A stretch of 64,000 nt of DNA from Candidatus Photodesmus katoptron Akat1 (GTDB lineage: Bacteria > Pseudomonadota > Gammaproteobacteria > Enterobacterales > Vibrionaceae). Below the pieces are notes generated by a model. It was not told the origin of the DNA, ran no database searches, and saw nothing but the letters and a program-made list of their open reading frames with translations. Position 1 is the stretch's first letter. Every line of letters starts with the position of its first letter. Below, piece after piece: positions 29,675-38,737 of this stretch. The position numbers and the translations under genes were made by a program. Where the stretch lies: assembly GCF_000478685.1 (NCBI RefSeq), contig NZ_AMSD01000001.1, positions 124,001 to 188,000 on the forward strand. The letters are read 5' to 3'.

Positions 29675-30385
29675 TTATTGTTTTTTTTCAAGAGTATCAA
29701 GAATTCTATAAGCTTTATTTTTTTCTACAATGTTCTTTGAAAATATTAATGCTTGTGCATAACCTCGTTGTATATTTGGATTCTCTGGTTCTAAAGAATA
29801 AGCTTTTTTCATCGCAAGAATGGCCATATTTATATCTTGATTAGCTAGTCCAATAAGACCTAGTAATAACCAACCTAGTGAATCTGCTGGTTGATAATGT
29901 AACCGAGTTCGTAGAGCTAGTATTAAATCTAATCTTTCATCTTTAGTTAATACTATCTTCTCAGATAGTATTAACTTATTAGATAATTCAGGCAATTTAC
30001 TGCTTACATCTTTCCAATGTAATACTTTATAAAATGCACCAAATTTCATATAAACCACATAAGAACATATAACCATTAAAATAATGGATAATGAAAACAT
30101 AGTAATAGAAAATGATGGAGTCAAAGATTTTTGTTCGTCTGATTTTATTTTAACGATATTATCAAGAAAGGATTGTTTAAGCTCTACAATAAGCTTTTTC
30201 TTTTCTCCAACTAATCCTGCTTCTATTTCTTTTTCAAATTCATGAAGATTTTTTTTATAAAAAAATTTATTTACTTCACTAGGTAATAATACAGAATGGT
30301 TGCTTTTTTTTCTAATAACTGAAAAAAGCAAAATAAAACAAATGAATGAAGTAAGTATCACAGAAACTAACCAAAATAATCCCAT
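29675..30385 (-). CDS. ccmI: CcmI, truncated cytochrome c biogenesis chaperone
   Basis: A 236-residue protein with two membrane helices (about residues 3-22 and 98-118), a cytoplasmic loop between them (KFFYKKNLHEFEKEIEAGL) and a C-terminal TPR-like stretch (PADSLGWLLLGLIGL, AILAMKKAYSLEPENP). Vibrio CcmI is about 400 residues. The C-terminal periplasmic domain that binds apocytochrome c is missing. Only about 90 bases separate the stop from mlaA, so it was deleted. It begins at the end of ccmH (shared base at 30385). It may still support the heme-lyase module through its membrane part. Confidence 0.88.
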   Translation of the reverse strand: MGLFWLVSVILTSFICFILLFSVIRKKSNHSVLLPSEVNKFFYKKNLHEFEKEIEAGLVGEKKKLIVELKQSFLDNIVKIKSDEQKSLTPSFSITMFSLSIILMVICSYVVYMKFGAFYKVLHWKDVSSKLPELSNKLILSEKIVLTKDERLDLILALRTRLHYQPADSLGWLLLGLIGLANQDINMAILAMKKAYSLEPENPNIQRGYAQALIFSKNIVEKNKAYRILDTLEKKQ

Positions 30386-30849
30386 TAACGCTTACTCCTA
30401 AAATCTCCTTCATCAAGCAGTGCTTGAAGTTCAGCTTCTTTTTGAAAATTCCATTCAATTAAAATACGGTCATCCTTCCTATTTAAAATAATTATTAAAC
30501 CCAAAAAAATAGATAAAATCGGAATTCCCCACAATAAAAAAGTTGCCCATGTTAATGGAGGATCATAAGTAATAAAATTACCATAACGAACAACCATGTA
30601 ATCAAGAATCTCTTGATTAGATTTACCTTCTATTATCATTTTATAAACCTTTTTTCGTAAATCCTTTGCAATTTCTGAATTTGAAGTATGAATACTATTA
30701 TTAGGACATTGAGGACAACGCAGTATGTTATTCAGCTTTTTAAACTGGATTTTTTGATTTAAATTATCAAACTTATAATAGTCTATATTAGCATCAACAG
30801 TCATAGAAATTAATATAGCCAGCAGTAATAAAAAAGTTCTTTTCATCAT
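30385..30849 (-). CDS. ccmH: Cytochrome c maturation thiol-disulfide oxidoreductase CcmH
   Basis: A 154-residue periplasmic membrane-anchored protein with an N-terminal signal anchor (MMKRTFLLLLAILISM). The redox motif is LRCPQCPN, the family's RCxxC, at about residue 44. EILDYMVVRYGNFITYDPP is characteristic, and a C-terminal helix (FLLWGIPILSIFLGLIII) anchors it. It reduces apocytochrome haem-binding cysteines and works with CcmF and CcmI. Its start overlaps the end of ccmG by four bases (ATGA-type coupling). Confidence 0.94.
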   Translation of the reverse strand: MMKRTFLLLLAILISMTVDANIDYYKFDNLNQKIQFKKLNNILRCPQCPNNSIHTSNSEIAKDLRKKVYKMIIEGKSNQEILDYMVVRYGNFITYDPPLTWATFLLWGIPILSIFLGLIIILNRKDDRILIEWNFQKEAELQALLDEGDFRSKR

Positions 30850-31400
30850 TTTAATTCATCAAGCAAGCTAATATAAATTGGCTTTAACATTTTATTCCAA
30901 ATATTCGGATCAACTTTACCCACATAACGATAACGAACAATAGCTTCTTTATCAATCAAGAAAGTTTCAGGAGCTCCATAGACACCTAGATCAAAACCTA
31001 ATACATTGTCCCAATCAAAAAGATTTATAACATAAGGATTACCAAATTTATTTAACCACTTTATCGCTTCAGAACGTTTATCTCTATAATTAAGACCAAT
31101 TATTTTAACACCTTCATTTTCTAATTCATGCAAATACTGATGTTCAGAATAACATGTAGGACACCAAGTAGCCCATACGTTTAATAGTGTAGGTTGCTTA
31201 CCTTGAAAAATAGTCTCATTATGAAATTTACCAAGTTCAATCACATCTTCTAAAATAAATGATGGGATTTTTTTACCAATTAGCATTGATTCTAGTTGAA
31301 AAGAATTTTCTCTTTCTGAATCATAAAATAATTGAATAGAAAATATAAAAACCAGTCCTAAAAATCCTATCAATGGAATAAATAGAATTAACTTTTTCAT
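30846..31400 (-). CDS. ccmG: Thiol-disulfide interchange protein CcmG/DsbE
   Basis: A 184-residue thioredoxin-fold protein anchored by an N-terminal helix (LILFIPLIGFLGLVFIF). The active site is WATWCPTCYSEH (about residues 77-88), and the cis-Pro region is GVYGAPETFLID, as in DsbE. It receives electrons from DsbD/CcdA and passes them to CcmH or apocytochrome. It abuts ccmF end to end with one base overlap-free spacing, so it is in the same operon. Confidence 0.95.
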   Translation of the reverse strand: MKKLILFIPLIGFLGLVFIFSIQLFYDSERENSFQLESMLIGKKIPSFILEDVIELGKFHNETIFQGKQPTLLNVWATWCPTCYSEHQYLHELENEGVKIIGLNYRDKRSEAIKWLNKFGNPYVINLFDWDNVLGFDLGVYGAPETFLIDKEAIVRYRYVGKVDPNIWNKMLKPIYISLLDELK

Positions 31401-33353
31401 TTATCTTCCCAAATTAAATTTATGAAAACTATAACGATTATCACTAATAGCTATTAGTCCACCGAATGCCATAAACAATAATCCAATCCAAATCCAACGG
31501 ATAAATGGTTTATAAGCTACATGAATAGACCATGAATTATTATCTTCTAAAGGTTCACCCATAGCTATATATAAATCGCGTGTTAATCCCCAATCAATTC
31601 CTACTTCAGTCATCATTAAACTAGAACTAAAATAAATTCGTTTTTCTGCCTGTAAAAGAGTGAGATATTGTCCATTTTTAATAATTTCAAAATCTGCGAT
31701 ATAACTGCTATAGTTAGGTCCGTTTGTATTTCTTAACCCTTTGAAATAAAGATGATAATCTTGAATTTGAAAATACTCACCTGGTGCTAACCGAATATCA
31801 TGTTCAATACTGCAATTCTGAACTACTGCAATACCAATGATACTTAATGATAAGCCTATATGGGCAAAAAACATAGCCCAATAACTAGCTCTCAATTTTA
31901 AAAAACCTTTTAAAAAATTATTTCGATATGTAGAACGCTCATATAATCCAATACAATGCAAAATAATTATCCAACATGCCATCACCAGTCCAATAAATAA
32001 TATACCGTTGAAATTATTGTCTAAAACAAATACTACTACTGCTGATAAACCTAAGGATAATAGCCCTGATATTACCATTGGTTTTATAAATTTTTGAAAT
32101 TGATCGCGTTTCCAACGAATTAATGGCCCTATCCCCAATAAAAATGAAAATGGAAGCATTAACCAGAAAAATATAGTGTTAAAGAATGGTGTACCAACTG
32201 AAAGTGAACCTAAACCAATCTGCTTATGCACTAACGGCAATAATGTACCTACAAGTACAACTAATAATGCTGTAATAAGAAAAATATTGTTTCCTAATAA
32301 CGCATTTTCTCGAGAAACTAATGCAAAAGTACCTGTTGAACGTATTCTTTTTACTCTCATGGCAAATAACAATAAAGAACCACCAATAACAAAAATTAAG
32401 AAACTAAGCATAAATATACCACGCGATGGATCAGCAGCAAATGCGTGTACAGACATTAAGATACCTGATCGTACTAAAAATGTACCAAGTAGACTCAATG
32501 AAAATGTAAATATTGCTAATAATATTGTCCATTTTTTAAAAGTCCCTCGTTTTTCTGAAACTGCAAGCGAATGCATCAAGGCTGTACCAGATAACCAAGG
32601 CATCAGAGAAGAATTTTCTACTGGGTCCCAAAACCACCAACCACCCCAACCAAGTTCGTAGTACGCCCACCATGAACCTAATGCAATACCTAACGTCAAA
32701 CATAACCATGCTGTGATTGTCCAAGGACGGCAAAAACGAATCCATACCATATCTAAATTTCCCGTCATTAAGGATGCTATAGCAAATGAAAAAGCAACAG
32801 AAAAACCAACATAACCCATGTATAACATAGGAGGATGCACAATTAATCCAAAATCTTGAAGTAATGGATTAAGGTCATTCCCATCAATTGGGAAAAAAGG
32901 CAATGTACGTATAAAAGGATTTGATGTGACTACTATAAACAATAAAAATCCAAAATTGATCATTCCCATGACAGCTAGAACACGAGATATTAATTCTTGT
33001 GGTATAGAACGATTATATAGTGAGACTGCTGCAGTCCAACCAGATTGAATCAACACCCATAATAATAATGAACCTTCATGTGCACCCCACAATGCACTTA
33101 ATCGATAATACCAAGGTAACTGCGTATTTGAATTCATTGCTACATAAATTAAAGTAAAATCATTGGTATAAAAGGCCCATAGTAAAATTAAAAATGCAAT
33201 TAATAACAAGAAAAACACAGCAAAAGACAAAGGCTTAGCAGAATACATTAAAATCACATTATTTCTTGATGCACCAATCAAAGGAATAATACTTAATAAT
33301 ACGGTTATGCTTAATGCAGAAATAATAGAAAAATGACCAATTTCTACAATCAT
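31401..33353 (-). CDS. ccmF: Haem lyase subunit CcmF
   Basis: A 650-residue inner-membrane protein with about 13-15 helices, similar to E. coli CcmF (647). The tryptophan-rich periplasmic WWD motif is [19 protein letters not shown] near residue 230, and further haem-binding His residues sit in flanking loops ([20 protein letters not shown]). It ligates haem from CcmE to apocytochrome c. Its start overlaps ccmE by four bases. The gene is full length. Confidence 0.97.
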   Translation of the reverse strand: MIVEIGHFSIISALSITVLLSIIPLIGASRNNVILMYSAKPLSFAVFFLLLIAFLILLWAFYTNDFTLIYVAMNSNTQLPWYYRLSALWGAHEGSLLLWVLIQSGWTAAVSLYNRSIPQELISRVLAVMGMINFGFLLFIVVTSNPFIRTLPFFPIDGNDLNPLLQDFGLIVHPPMLYMGYVGFSVAFSFAIASLMTGNLDMVWIRFCRPWTITAWLCLTLGIALGSWWAYYELGWGGWWFWDPVENSSLMPWLSGTALMHSLAVSEKRGTFKKWTILLAIFTFSLSLLGTFLVRSGILMSVHAFAADPSRGIFMLSFLIFVIGGSLLLFAMRVKRIRSTGTFALVSRENALLGNNIFLITALLVVLVGTLLPLVHKQIGLGSLSVGTPFFNTIFFWLMLPFSFLLGIGPLIRWKRDQFQKFIKPMVISGLLSLGLSAVVVFVLDNNFNGILFIGLVMACWIIILHCIGLYERSTYRNNFLKGFLKLRASYWAMFFAHIGLSLSIIGIAVVQNCSIEHDIRLAPGEYFQIQDYHLYFKGLRNTNGPNYSSYIADFEIIKNGQYLTLLQAEKRIYFSSSLMMTEVGIDWGLTRDLYIAMGEPLEDNNSWSIHVAYKPFIRWIWIGLLFMAFGGLIAISDNRYSFHKFNLGR

Positions 33354-33832
33354 TTCATACTTACCTGTTTATCTGAATGCTGAATAGGTTTATGGGTCTT
33401 CTTCATCGATTCTGCTTCTCCAAATGGCATATATTCTTCATCATGTTTAGCTAATACTTGAGAGGCTTTAAATGTGCTTGAATCTAAAAGAAAACCCTGT
33501 GCTACAATTCCTTGACCTTCACGAAACAAATCTGGCAAAATTCCATCATATAAAACGACTATACTTGAATTCATATCATGCAATCTAAAACTTACCTGCA
33601 AAGAATTTAAATCACGATTAACAGAACCATTAAGAACTGTACCACCAACACGCAATCGTTGTCCGATTTTTGGTTTGGCAAGACTATGACCTTTTCCGTA
33701 AATTAATTCTGTTGGGGTATAAAAAAAATCTATATTTTCCTTTAGTGCATATAAAACTAAACTTATCATTCCAGCAATACTAGTAAACATTAAAAATATT
33801 AAACCTAATCGTTTTTTATATTTAGAATTCAT
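33350..33832 (-). CDS. ccmE: Haem chaperone CcmE
   Basis: A 160-residue protein: an N-terminal membrane anchor ([20 protein letters not shown]) and a periplasmic OB-fold. The covalent haem ligand is the His in [11 protein letters not shown] (about residue 130) followed by Tyr. GLGKGHS-type loops are represented by [19 protein letters not shown]. It carries haem from CcmC to CcmF. ATGA overlaps on both sides bind it to ccmD and ccmF. Confidence 0.96.
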   Translation of the reverse strand: MNSKYKKRLGLIFLMFTSIAGMISLVLYALKENIDFFYTPTELIYGKGHSLAKPKIGQRLRVGGTVLNGSVNRDLNSLQVSFRLHDMNSSIVVLYDGILPDLFREGQGIVAQGFLLDSSTFKASQVLAKHDEEYMPFGEAESMKKTHKPIQHSDKQVSMK

Positions 33833-34026
33833 AAAATATTCTCAATGTTTGTTTTGCAATTATAAAGTTGAAGTTTTGTTTGCATTTCAATTAATAAAAA
33901 AAACCCCTTTCTAATACTAACAAACAACAAAATAAACATAGAAAGAAAAGTTATCCCAAAAGCAGTCCAAACAGATGTAGCATATCCCCCCATAGCTAAT
34001 AAATCAGCAAATGAATCAAAATACAT
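33829..34026 (-). CDS. ccmD: Small membrane haem-export adaptor CcmD
   Basis: A 65-residue single-pass protein. The N-terminus [20 protein letters not shown] leads to a hydrophobic helix ([17 protein letters not shown]) and a charged cytoplasmic tail. CcmD releases haem-loaded CcmE from CcmABC. Size, topology, the MGGYA motif and place between ccmC and ccmE leave little doubt. Confidence 0.93.
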   Translation of the reverse strand: MYFDSFADLLAMGGYATSVWTAFGITFLSMFILLFVSIRKGFFLLIEMQTKLQLYNCKTNIENIL

Positions 34027-34067
34027 AATTAATTAATCTCCTTAACTAAATTAATTACTCTCAATCC

Positions 34068-34799
34068 TTATACTTTATAACCCATGATCCATAAACGATG
34101 GAGTGCTTTACGAAGAATTTCATTGCGCATTCGGATCATAGTAAGTAAGCCATAAAAAAAAGCAAAACCAAAAATATTTAAAATAAGTGGCCAAAGCATA
34201 TCATTTGAAATTGAAGGTTTTTCAAATTTTGTAAGAGTAGCTCCCTGATGTAATGTATACCACCATTCAACAGAAAAATGAATTATTGGTAAGTTTACTA
34301 CTCCAACGATTGCTAAAATACTAGCAACTTTAGATGCTATTTCATGGTTATCAAATGCATGGTAAAGAGCAATAAAAGCTAAATAGAAAAGGAAAAGAAC
34401 GAGTTCAGAAGTAAGACGTGCATCCCATATCCACCAAGTTCCCCACATTGCTTTCCCCCAAACTGAACCTGTAAATAATGCAATAAAAGTGAATACTGCA
34501 CCAATTGGTGCCATTGCGCAAGCTGCCATATTTGGTAATTTAATTTGCCAAATAATTCCAATACAAGCAAGAATTGCCATTGACATATACACACCCATAG
34601 ATAAAATTGCTGCAGGAACATGAATATATATAATTCTAAATCCATTACCTTGTTGATAATCTGAAGGAGCATATGCAAGTCCCCAAACCGTTCCAATAAA
34701 AAGAAATAAGAATGTTAATATTGAAAATAAAGGAATTAATTTTCCACATAATTCATAAACATACTTTGATTTTTTACAGGAATGAATCCATACTAACAT
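34068..34799 (-). CDS. ccmC: Haem handling protein CcmC
   Basis: A 243-residue protein with six membrane helices that delivers haem to CcmE. The WWD-like motif is MWGTWWIWDARLTSE (about residue 115-130). Haem-binding His occur in IIYIHVPAAILSM and LPIIHFSVEWWYTLHQG. I start at ATG 34799 (MLVWIHSC), close to the family N-terminus, rather than at the upstream GTG at 34814. Full length. Confidence 0.95.
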   Translation of the reverse strand: MLVWIHSCKKSKYVYELCGKLIPLFSILTFLFLFIGTVWGLAYAPSDYQQGNGFRIIYIHVPAAILSMGVYMSMAILACIGIIWQIKLPNMAACAMAPIGAVFTFIALFTGSVWGKAMWGTWWIWDARLTSELVLFLFYLAFIALYHAFDNHEIASKVASILAIVGVVNLPIIHFSVEWWYTLHQGATLTKFEKPSISNDMLWPLILNIFGFAFFYGLLTMIRMRNEILRKALHRLWIMGYKV

Positions 34800-34835
34800 T
34801 ATATATTTTCTCACTTTATGTTTTGAAAAATATAG

Positions 34836-35509
34836 CTAACCTTCTCCACCTATTCGTAAAGATAGGCTAATGACTAATGGTGTAAATGTTATACTACCTA
34901 ATAACATTGCACTCAATATTGCTAACTGGGCATTATAAGATATTCCTAAAGATGCAGAATTAATCGCTGATGTAGTAAAAATCAATACTGGTATACTTAA
35001 AGGAAGAACTAATAAACTAAGCAATACACCGGTCCCTTTTTGCAAAGTAACTGTTAAACTAACACCAATAGCACCAATAAAGTTAAGAGTAGGAGTACCG
35101 ATTAATAAAGTTAAAACAATAGCAAGCCAAACGTTATAATCAATTGAAAAAAAACTAATAATAAAGGACTAATTAATACCAATGGTAAAGAACTCCAGAT
35201 CCAATGAGCCATCACTTTTATGATTATAATCAATGGTAATGGTATAGGCGTGAGCATTATTTGTTCTAATGAACCATCTAAAAAATCATCTCTAAATAAA
35301 CGCTCGAGAGATAAAAAAATTGATAATAGTACCGATATCCAAACAACACCTGCGATAGTATGAGAAAGAAGCAATAATTCTGGACTAAAACTTAAAGGGA
35401 ATAGAACAATAATAATAATAAAAAAATATAAATGGTTAAGTATATCAATTTTACGATGAAAAATTATGAAAAATTCACGACGAATAAGTGCACACATCGC
35501 TAGGAACAT
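34836..35509 (-). pseudogene. ccmB: CcmB haem ABC-transporter permease, one-base frameshift in a T8 tract
   Basis: The first frame (35111-35509) gives MFLAMCALIRREFF, RLFRDDFLDGSLEQIML and VMAHWIWSSLPLVLISP, then runs off as QLIITFGLLLF and a stop. A second frame continues TLLIGTPTLNFIGAIGVS and GVLLSLLVLPLSIPVLIF to the stop at 34836. They join if the coding-strand T8 run (plus-strand A8, 35147-35154) had one more T, giving VFFSIDYNVW. The corrected length is about 224 residues, as in the family (about 221). No other lesion is visible. CcmB pairs with CcmA in the CcmABCD complex. It may be rescued by slippage, newly dead, or a sequencing error. Confidence 0.9.
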
Positions 35510-36135
35510 TACTTATTATTACCTAATTTGATTTTTCTTAACTTTATATTATTCCTAAATAGATTTTGATGAGTGGTCAAGATAATAATACCACCATTTT
35601 CTATATGTCTTAGAAATAATTCTTGAAAAATGTTTATTCCTTGCTGATCTAGATATATCATAGGCTCATCTAAAATCCAAAGCTTTTGCTTACTTAATAA
35701 TAACCTCGCAAGTGCCACGCGACGCTGCTGACCAAAAGACAGTTGAGCGACAAGAGAATTTTCATTCCCAGATAAACCAGCTTTCATTAAAGAATAGTAG
35801 ATTTCTTTTTTAGTATTAGAAGTAGACTGGGTGATGTTTTGATAGAAACTAAGGTTTTCAAACACAGTAAGCTCCTGTTTTATGCCACTTTTATGACCGA
35901 TAAACAGTAAGTCTTTATAGAAAAGATTTCTATTATCTTTAATATTATTACTATTCCAGTATACTTCCCCATCTTCACAAGAAGAAAGGCCAACAATAAT
36001 ACGTAAAAGAGTTGTTTTTCCTACACCGTTTCTACCTTCTATTTGCACAAATTCGCCGAAGTTTATTTGAAAAGAAATAGATCTAAATAAAACCCTTTCA
36101 TTACGGATAGCAGTTAAATATTTTGCTTCAAGCAT
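35509..36135 (-). CDS. ccmA: Haem exporter ATP-binding protein CcmA
   Basis: A 208-residue ABC ATPase of the CcmABCD complex that drives release of holo-CcmE. The Walker A motif is GRNGVGKTTLLR (about 34-45). The signature is LSFGQQRRVALARL, Walker B is LWILDEPM, and the switch His is in ILTTHQ. It is the first ccm gene, overlapping the start of ccmB. Full length and intact, which suggests the complex is still under selection despite the ccmB frameshift. Confidence 0.95.
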   Translation of the reverse strand: MLEAKYLTAIRNERVLFRSISFQINFGEFVQIEGRNGVGKTTLLRIIVGLSSCEDGEVYWNSNNIKDNRNLFYKDLLFIGHKSGIKQELTVFENLSFYQNITQSTSNTKKEIYYSLMKAGLSGNENSLVAQLSFGQQRRVALARLLLSKQKLWILDEPMIYLDQQGINIFQELFLRHIENGGIIILTTHQNLFRNNIKLRKIKLGNNK

Positions 36136-36175
36136 ATGATTAATATCAAAGTAAAATAGTTTTATATTATATATA

Positions 36176-36613
36176 TTACATATCTGGAGTGGTTTCTAAA
36201 GGTGGAATTTTTTCTTTACCCGTCAATTTTTTTTGTAAAGACATCATCAACTCAGCCTCCGCTTTTGGTAACTCACATTCTTCAATTAACTCACGTAAAC
36301 CTGCTCCAAGCTTCAGCATTTTAGAAGCCCTGGTATAAAGACGACTACTAGTATCTGTTTTTTCTAATTCAAATAATCTTTCATTAATATGCTTAATGGA
36401 ATCTCCTTGCTCATTTACCCTTTTCCCAATACCTATGATTATTGAACGTAATTCTACAAGTTGCTTACCACTCTTTCTAAGACAATTCTTTAATTCTCCT
36501 ATTTCTTGCTTTTGTTTCTTTATTAAAGATGAAATTCTAATTTGAAAAAACAAAAAAACAAAAAACAAAAAAATAAAAAAACCAAGCAGACTAAATAAAG
36601 ATTGAATTATCAT
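36176..36613 (-). CDS. DUF2802 domain protein of the chemotaxis operon
   Basis: A 145-residue protein with an N-terminal membrane helix rich in Phe (LFSLLGFFIFLFFVFLFF), a coiled-coil (KKQKQEIGELKNCLRKSGKQ) and a C-terminal DUF2802-like segment (LYTRASKMLKLGAGLREL and CELPKAEAELMMSL). The family lies between cheW and ccmA in vibrios. Its role is not defined to my knowledge. Its C-terminal region resembles a helix-turn-helix-like ELPKAEAE motif. It follows cheW with a one-base overlap. Confidence 0.85.
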   Translation of the reverse strand: MIIQSLFSLLGFFIFLFFVFLFFQIRISSLIKKQKQEIGELKNCLRKSGKQLVELRSIIIGIGKRVNEQGDSIKHINERLFELEKTDTSSRLYTRASKMLKLGAGLRELIEECELPKAEAELMMSLQKKLTGKEKIPPLETTPDM

Positions 36614-37107
36614 TATACATGAGCCAATTCATTCCATTCTTCATCTGAAAGAAGTCTATCAAGATTAACTAAAATAAGTAACTCTCCATGACGATTACTA
36701 ACCCCTTGTATAAATTTAGAACTTTCATTAGTACCAACACTTGGTGTAGTATCAATCTCAGAAGAACGCAAATATACAACTTCTGCAACACTATCAACTA
36801 AAATTCCAACCACTTGAAGTTTAGATTCAATCACAATAATACGTGTATTATCTGTAATTTTACCTTCCATTAAACCAAAACGAGAACGTGTATCAATAAC
36901 AGTCACTACATTACCACGAAGATTAATAATACCCAATACATAACTAGGTGCACCTGGTACTGGAGCAATTTCAGTATGACGTAATACTTCGCGTACTTGC
37001 ATTACATTAACACCATAAGTCTCTTTTTCTAATCTAAATGTAACCCACTGAAATACTTGATCATTAGTTTTATTATTCTGAACTTTAATATCATTAGATT
37101 GAGACAT
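36613..37107 (-). CDS. cheW: Chemotaxis coupling protein CheW
   Basis: A 164-residue SH3-like coupling protein linking chemoreceptors to CheA. The family core is VFQWVTFRLEKETYGVNVMQ, then EVLRHTEIAPVPGAPSYVLG, INLRGNVVTVIDTR and the C-terminal FIQGVSNRHGELLILVNLDRLL. It is complete. It lies after parP in the operon. Confidence 0.96.
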   Translation of the reverse strand: MSQSNDIKVQNNKTNDQVFQWVTFRLEKETYGVNVMQVREVLRHTEIAPVPGAPSYVLGIINLRGNVVTVIDTRSRFGLMEGKITDNTRIIVIESKLQVVGILVDSVAEVVYLRSSEIDTTPSVGTNESSKFIQGVSNRHGELLILVNLDRLLSDEEWNELAHV

Positions 37108-37157
37108 GAATTTTCCTTTTCCAAATCGCGACGAACTATAAAAACTATAAAATATAA

Positions 37158-37958
37158 CTATTTATCTCGAGCTTTTATCTCTTTTTTCAAATTAAGCATA
37201 GATACTAACGGATCTACATAAATTAAAGCACACATCTTTTCTTTCAGTATGCCTGCAATCCAAGGAAGCTTCCCTGATTTTTGATACCAAGAAACTTTAC
37301 TTGTATCCAAAATTTCATTACTTTCTAATCTACTACTTGCTAAACACCAAACACTGTCACCAAGCATCATGATATACCTGTATTGATATTTCAATTCTTT
37401 ATTATTACTACAAGTCAACTTTCTGGATGATAAATTAAGCAACTTAGCAGTATCAACAACATCTAGTTTAATATTTTTACTAACTTGTACTCCTAAGTAC
37501 CAATTTGGAGTGCCTATTACACGATTTAATTTACCTATTGGATAAATTCCTCCTAATTCATCTAAAGGAACAGCTAAAGTTATACCATTAACCTTAAAAT
37601 AAAGAACTGGAAAATTATTAATTCGCTTAGCATCTTTTTGATAGGATAAATGATTAAAAACAGACGTACTTTTTAATTTTTTCGATTGAAATTTGCTCTG
37701 TTGAGATGATCTGTCAAAATTATTATGAGCAATATAATCTGATTCTAATTGCTTTAATAACTTATTAAGGTGGTCAGTATGTTTAGAATTTGTACTCTTA
37801 AGGTTAAAATAGTTCTTGCTTAATGAAGTTGTCTTTAATAACTGTTCAGAGGAAGATTGAAAATCTTCTGTAGATAGTATTTCATCATCATTAAGTAGTT
37901 CTTTTATATAAGCATCAAGAACTGTTTTACTAGAAAATTTTTGATGATTGTTACTCAT
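37158..37958 (-). CDS. parP: ParP-type CheW-domain protein (polar array partner)
   Basis: A 266-residue protein. The N-terminal half (about 1-115) is low-complexity and polar, rich in Ser/Lys/Asn. The C-terminal half is a divergent CheW fold: YFKVNGITLAVPLDELGGIY, RVIGTPNWYLGVQVS, MMLGDSVWCLASSRLES and LPWIAGILKEKMCALIYVD. In vibrios this gene next to a ParA-like ATPase is ParP, which ties CheA and receptors into polar arrays and binds ParC. Here it overlaps parC by eight bases, so the pair is coupled. The C-terminal region resembles the family's array-integration domain. The linker is shorter than I expect for Vibrio. Confidence 0.88.
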   Translation of the reverse strand: MSNNHQKFSSKTVLDAYIKELLNDDEILSTEDFQSSSEQLLKTTSLSKNYFNLKSTNSKHTDHLNKLLKQLESDYIAHNNFDRSSQQSKFQSKKLKSTSVFNHLSYQKDAKRINNFPVLYFKVNGITLAVPLDELGGIYPIGKLNRVIGTPNWYLGVQVSKNIKLDVVDTAKLLNLSSRKLTCSNNKELKYQYRYIMMLGDSVWCLASSRLESNEILDTSKVSWYQKSGKLPWIAGILKEKMCALIYVDPLVSMLNLKKEIKARDK

Positions 37959-38727
37959 TAAGATTTAGTCTCTCAAGATATAATAATAGCTCTTTATAAG
38001 CAAGTACTCCCCGACTAGATGGATAACAGTGAGATATTGGTAAATTTCTTACGCTAGCATCTCTAAATTTAGTATCAATAGGAATAGCAAAATTCCAAAC
38101 TTTTCTAATGTATACTTTTTTGAGTTCATTTAATGTTTGAAAAGAAGCAAGTGTCCGTTTATCATACATAGTTGGTACAATAGTTATTTTAAAACTCTTC
38201 CTACAAGTTTTTGTTATAATTTCCAATGTATGAAGCATATATTCTAACCCTTTCATAGCTAAAAACTCTGTTTGAACTGGCACTAATATCCGATCACTTG
38301 CTACTAATGCATTAACCATCATAATACTGAATATAGGAGGACAATCAATCATGACATAATCATAATACTCATTTAAAGTTGATAAAGTTTTTTTTAGAAT
38401 TAAACCTATTCCACCCTTATTTCCCATTGCCCTGTCTAATGTTGCTAACGATATATGACCAGGAATTATGTCAATTCCTATAATATTTGTTTTAATAATT
38501 GTAGAAGATATTTTTTTTGGGTTAAAATTTTTTAGTTGAAATAATTCAAATAAACTTGAATTAATACTATTAGTATCATAACCAAGATATGATGTTAAAG
38601 AGGCGTGAGGGTCAGTATCAATTAGCAAAACCTTACGATTTTTCATACTTAATAAACCTGCTAAAGTTATAGCAGTAGTAGTTTTCCCTACTCCACCTTT
38701 TTGGTTTGCAATACACCAAATAATCAT
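37951..38727 (-). CDS. parC: ParC, ParA-like ATPase placing chemotaxis arrays at the pole
   Basis: A 258-residue ParA/MinD ATPase. The deviant Walker A motif is NQKGGVGKTTTAITLAG (about 8-24), with IDTDPHASLTSYLGY and VMIDCPPIFS. The sequence and its place between cheB and parP identify it as the chemotaxis ParC (often annotated soj), not chromosome ParA, which would lie with parB. It forms polar clusters and recruits chemotaxis proteins. It ends 10 bases downstream of... cheB's stop on the same strand, and is coupled to parP. Confidence 0.92.
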   Translation of the reverse strand: MIIWCIANQKGGVGKTTTAITLAGLLSMKNRKVLLIDTDPHASLTSYLGYDTNSINSSLFELFQLKNFNPKKISSTIIKTNIIGIDIIPGHISLATLDRAMGNKGGIGLILKKTLSTLNEYYDYVMIDCPPIFSIMMVNALVASDRILVPVQTEFLAMKGLEYMLHTLEIITKTCRKSFKITIVPTMYDKRTLASFQTLNELKKVYIRKVWNFAIPIDTKFRDASVRNLPISHCYPSSRGVLAYKELLLYLERLNLNE

Positions 38728-38737
38728 TATTAAAAAT

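Noticed and set aside
32176-32661. 161-codon plus-strand frame within ccmF
   Set aside because: Shadow of the conserved WWD region of ccmF.
34379-34696. 105-codon minus-strand frame inside ccmC
   Set aside because: Alternate frame of an intact ccmC with conserved motifs; nothing family-like in the alternate translation.
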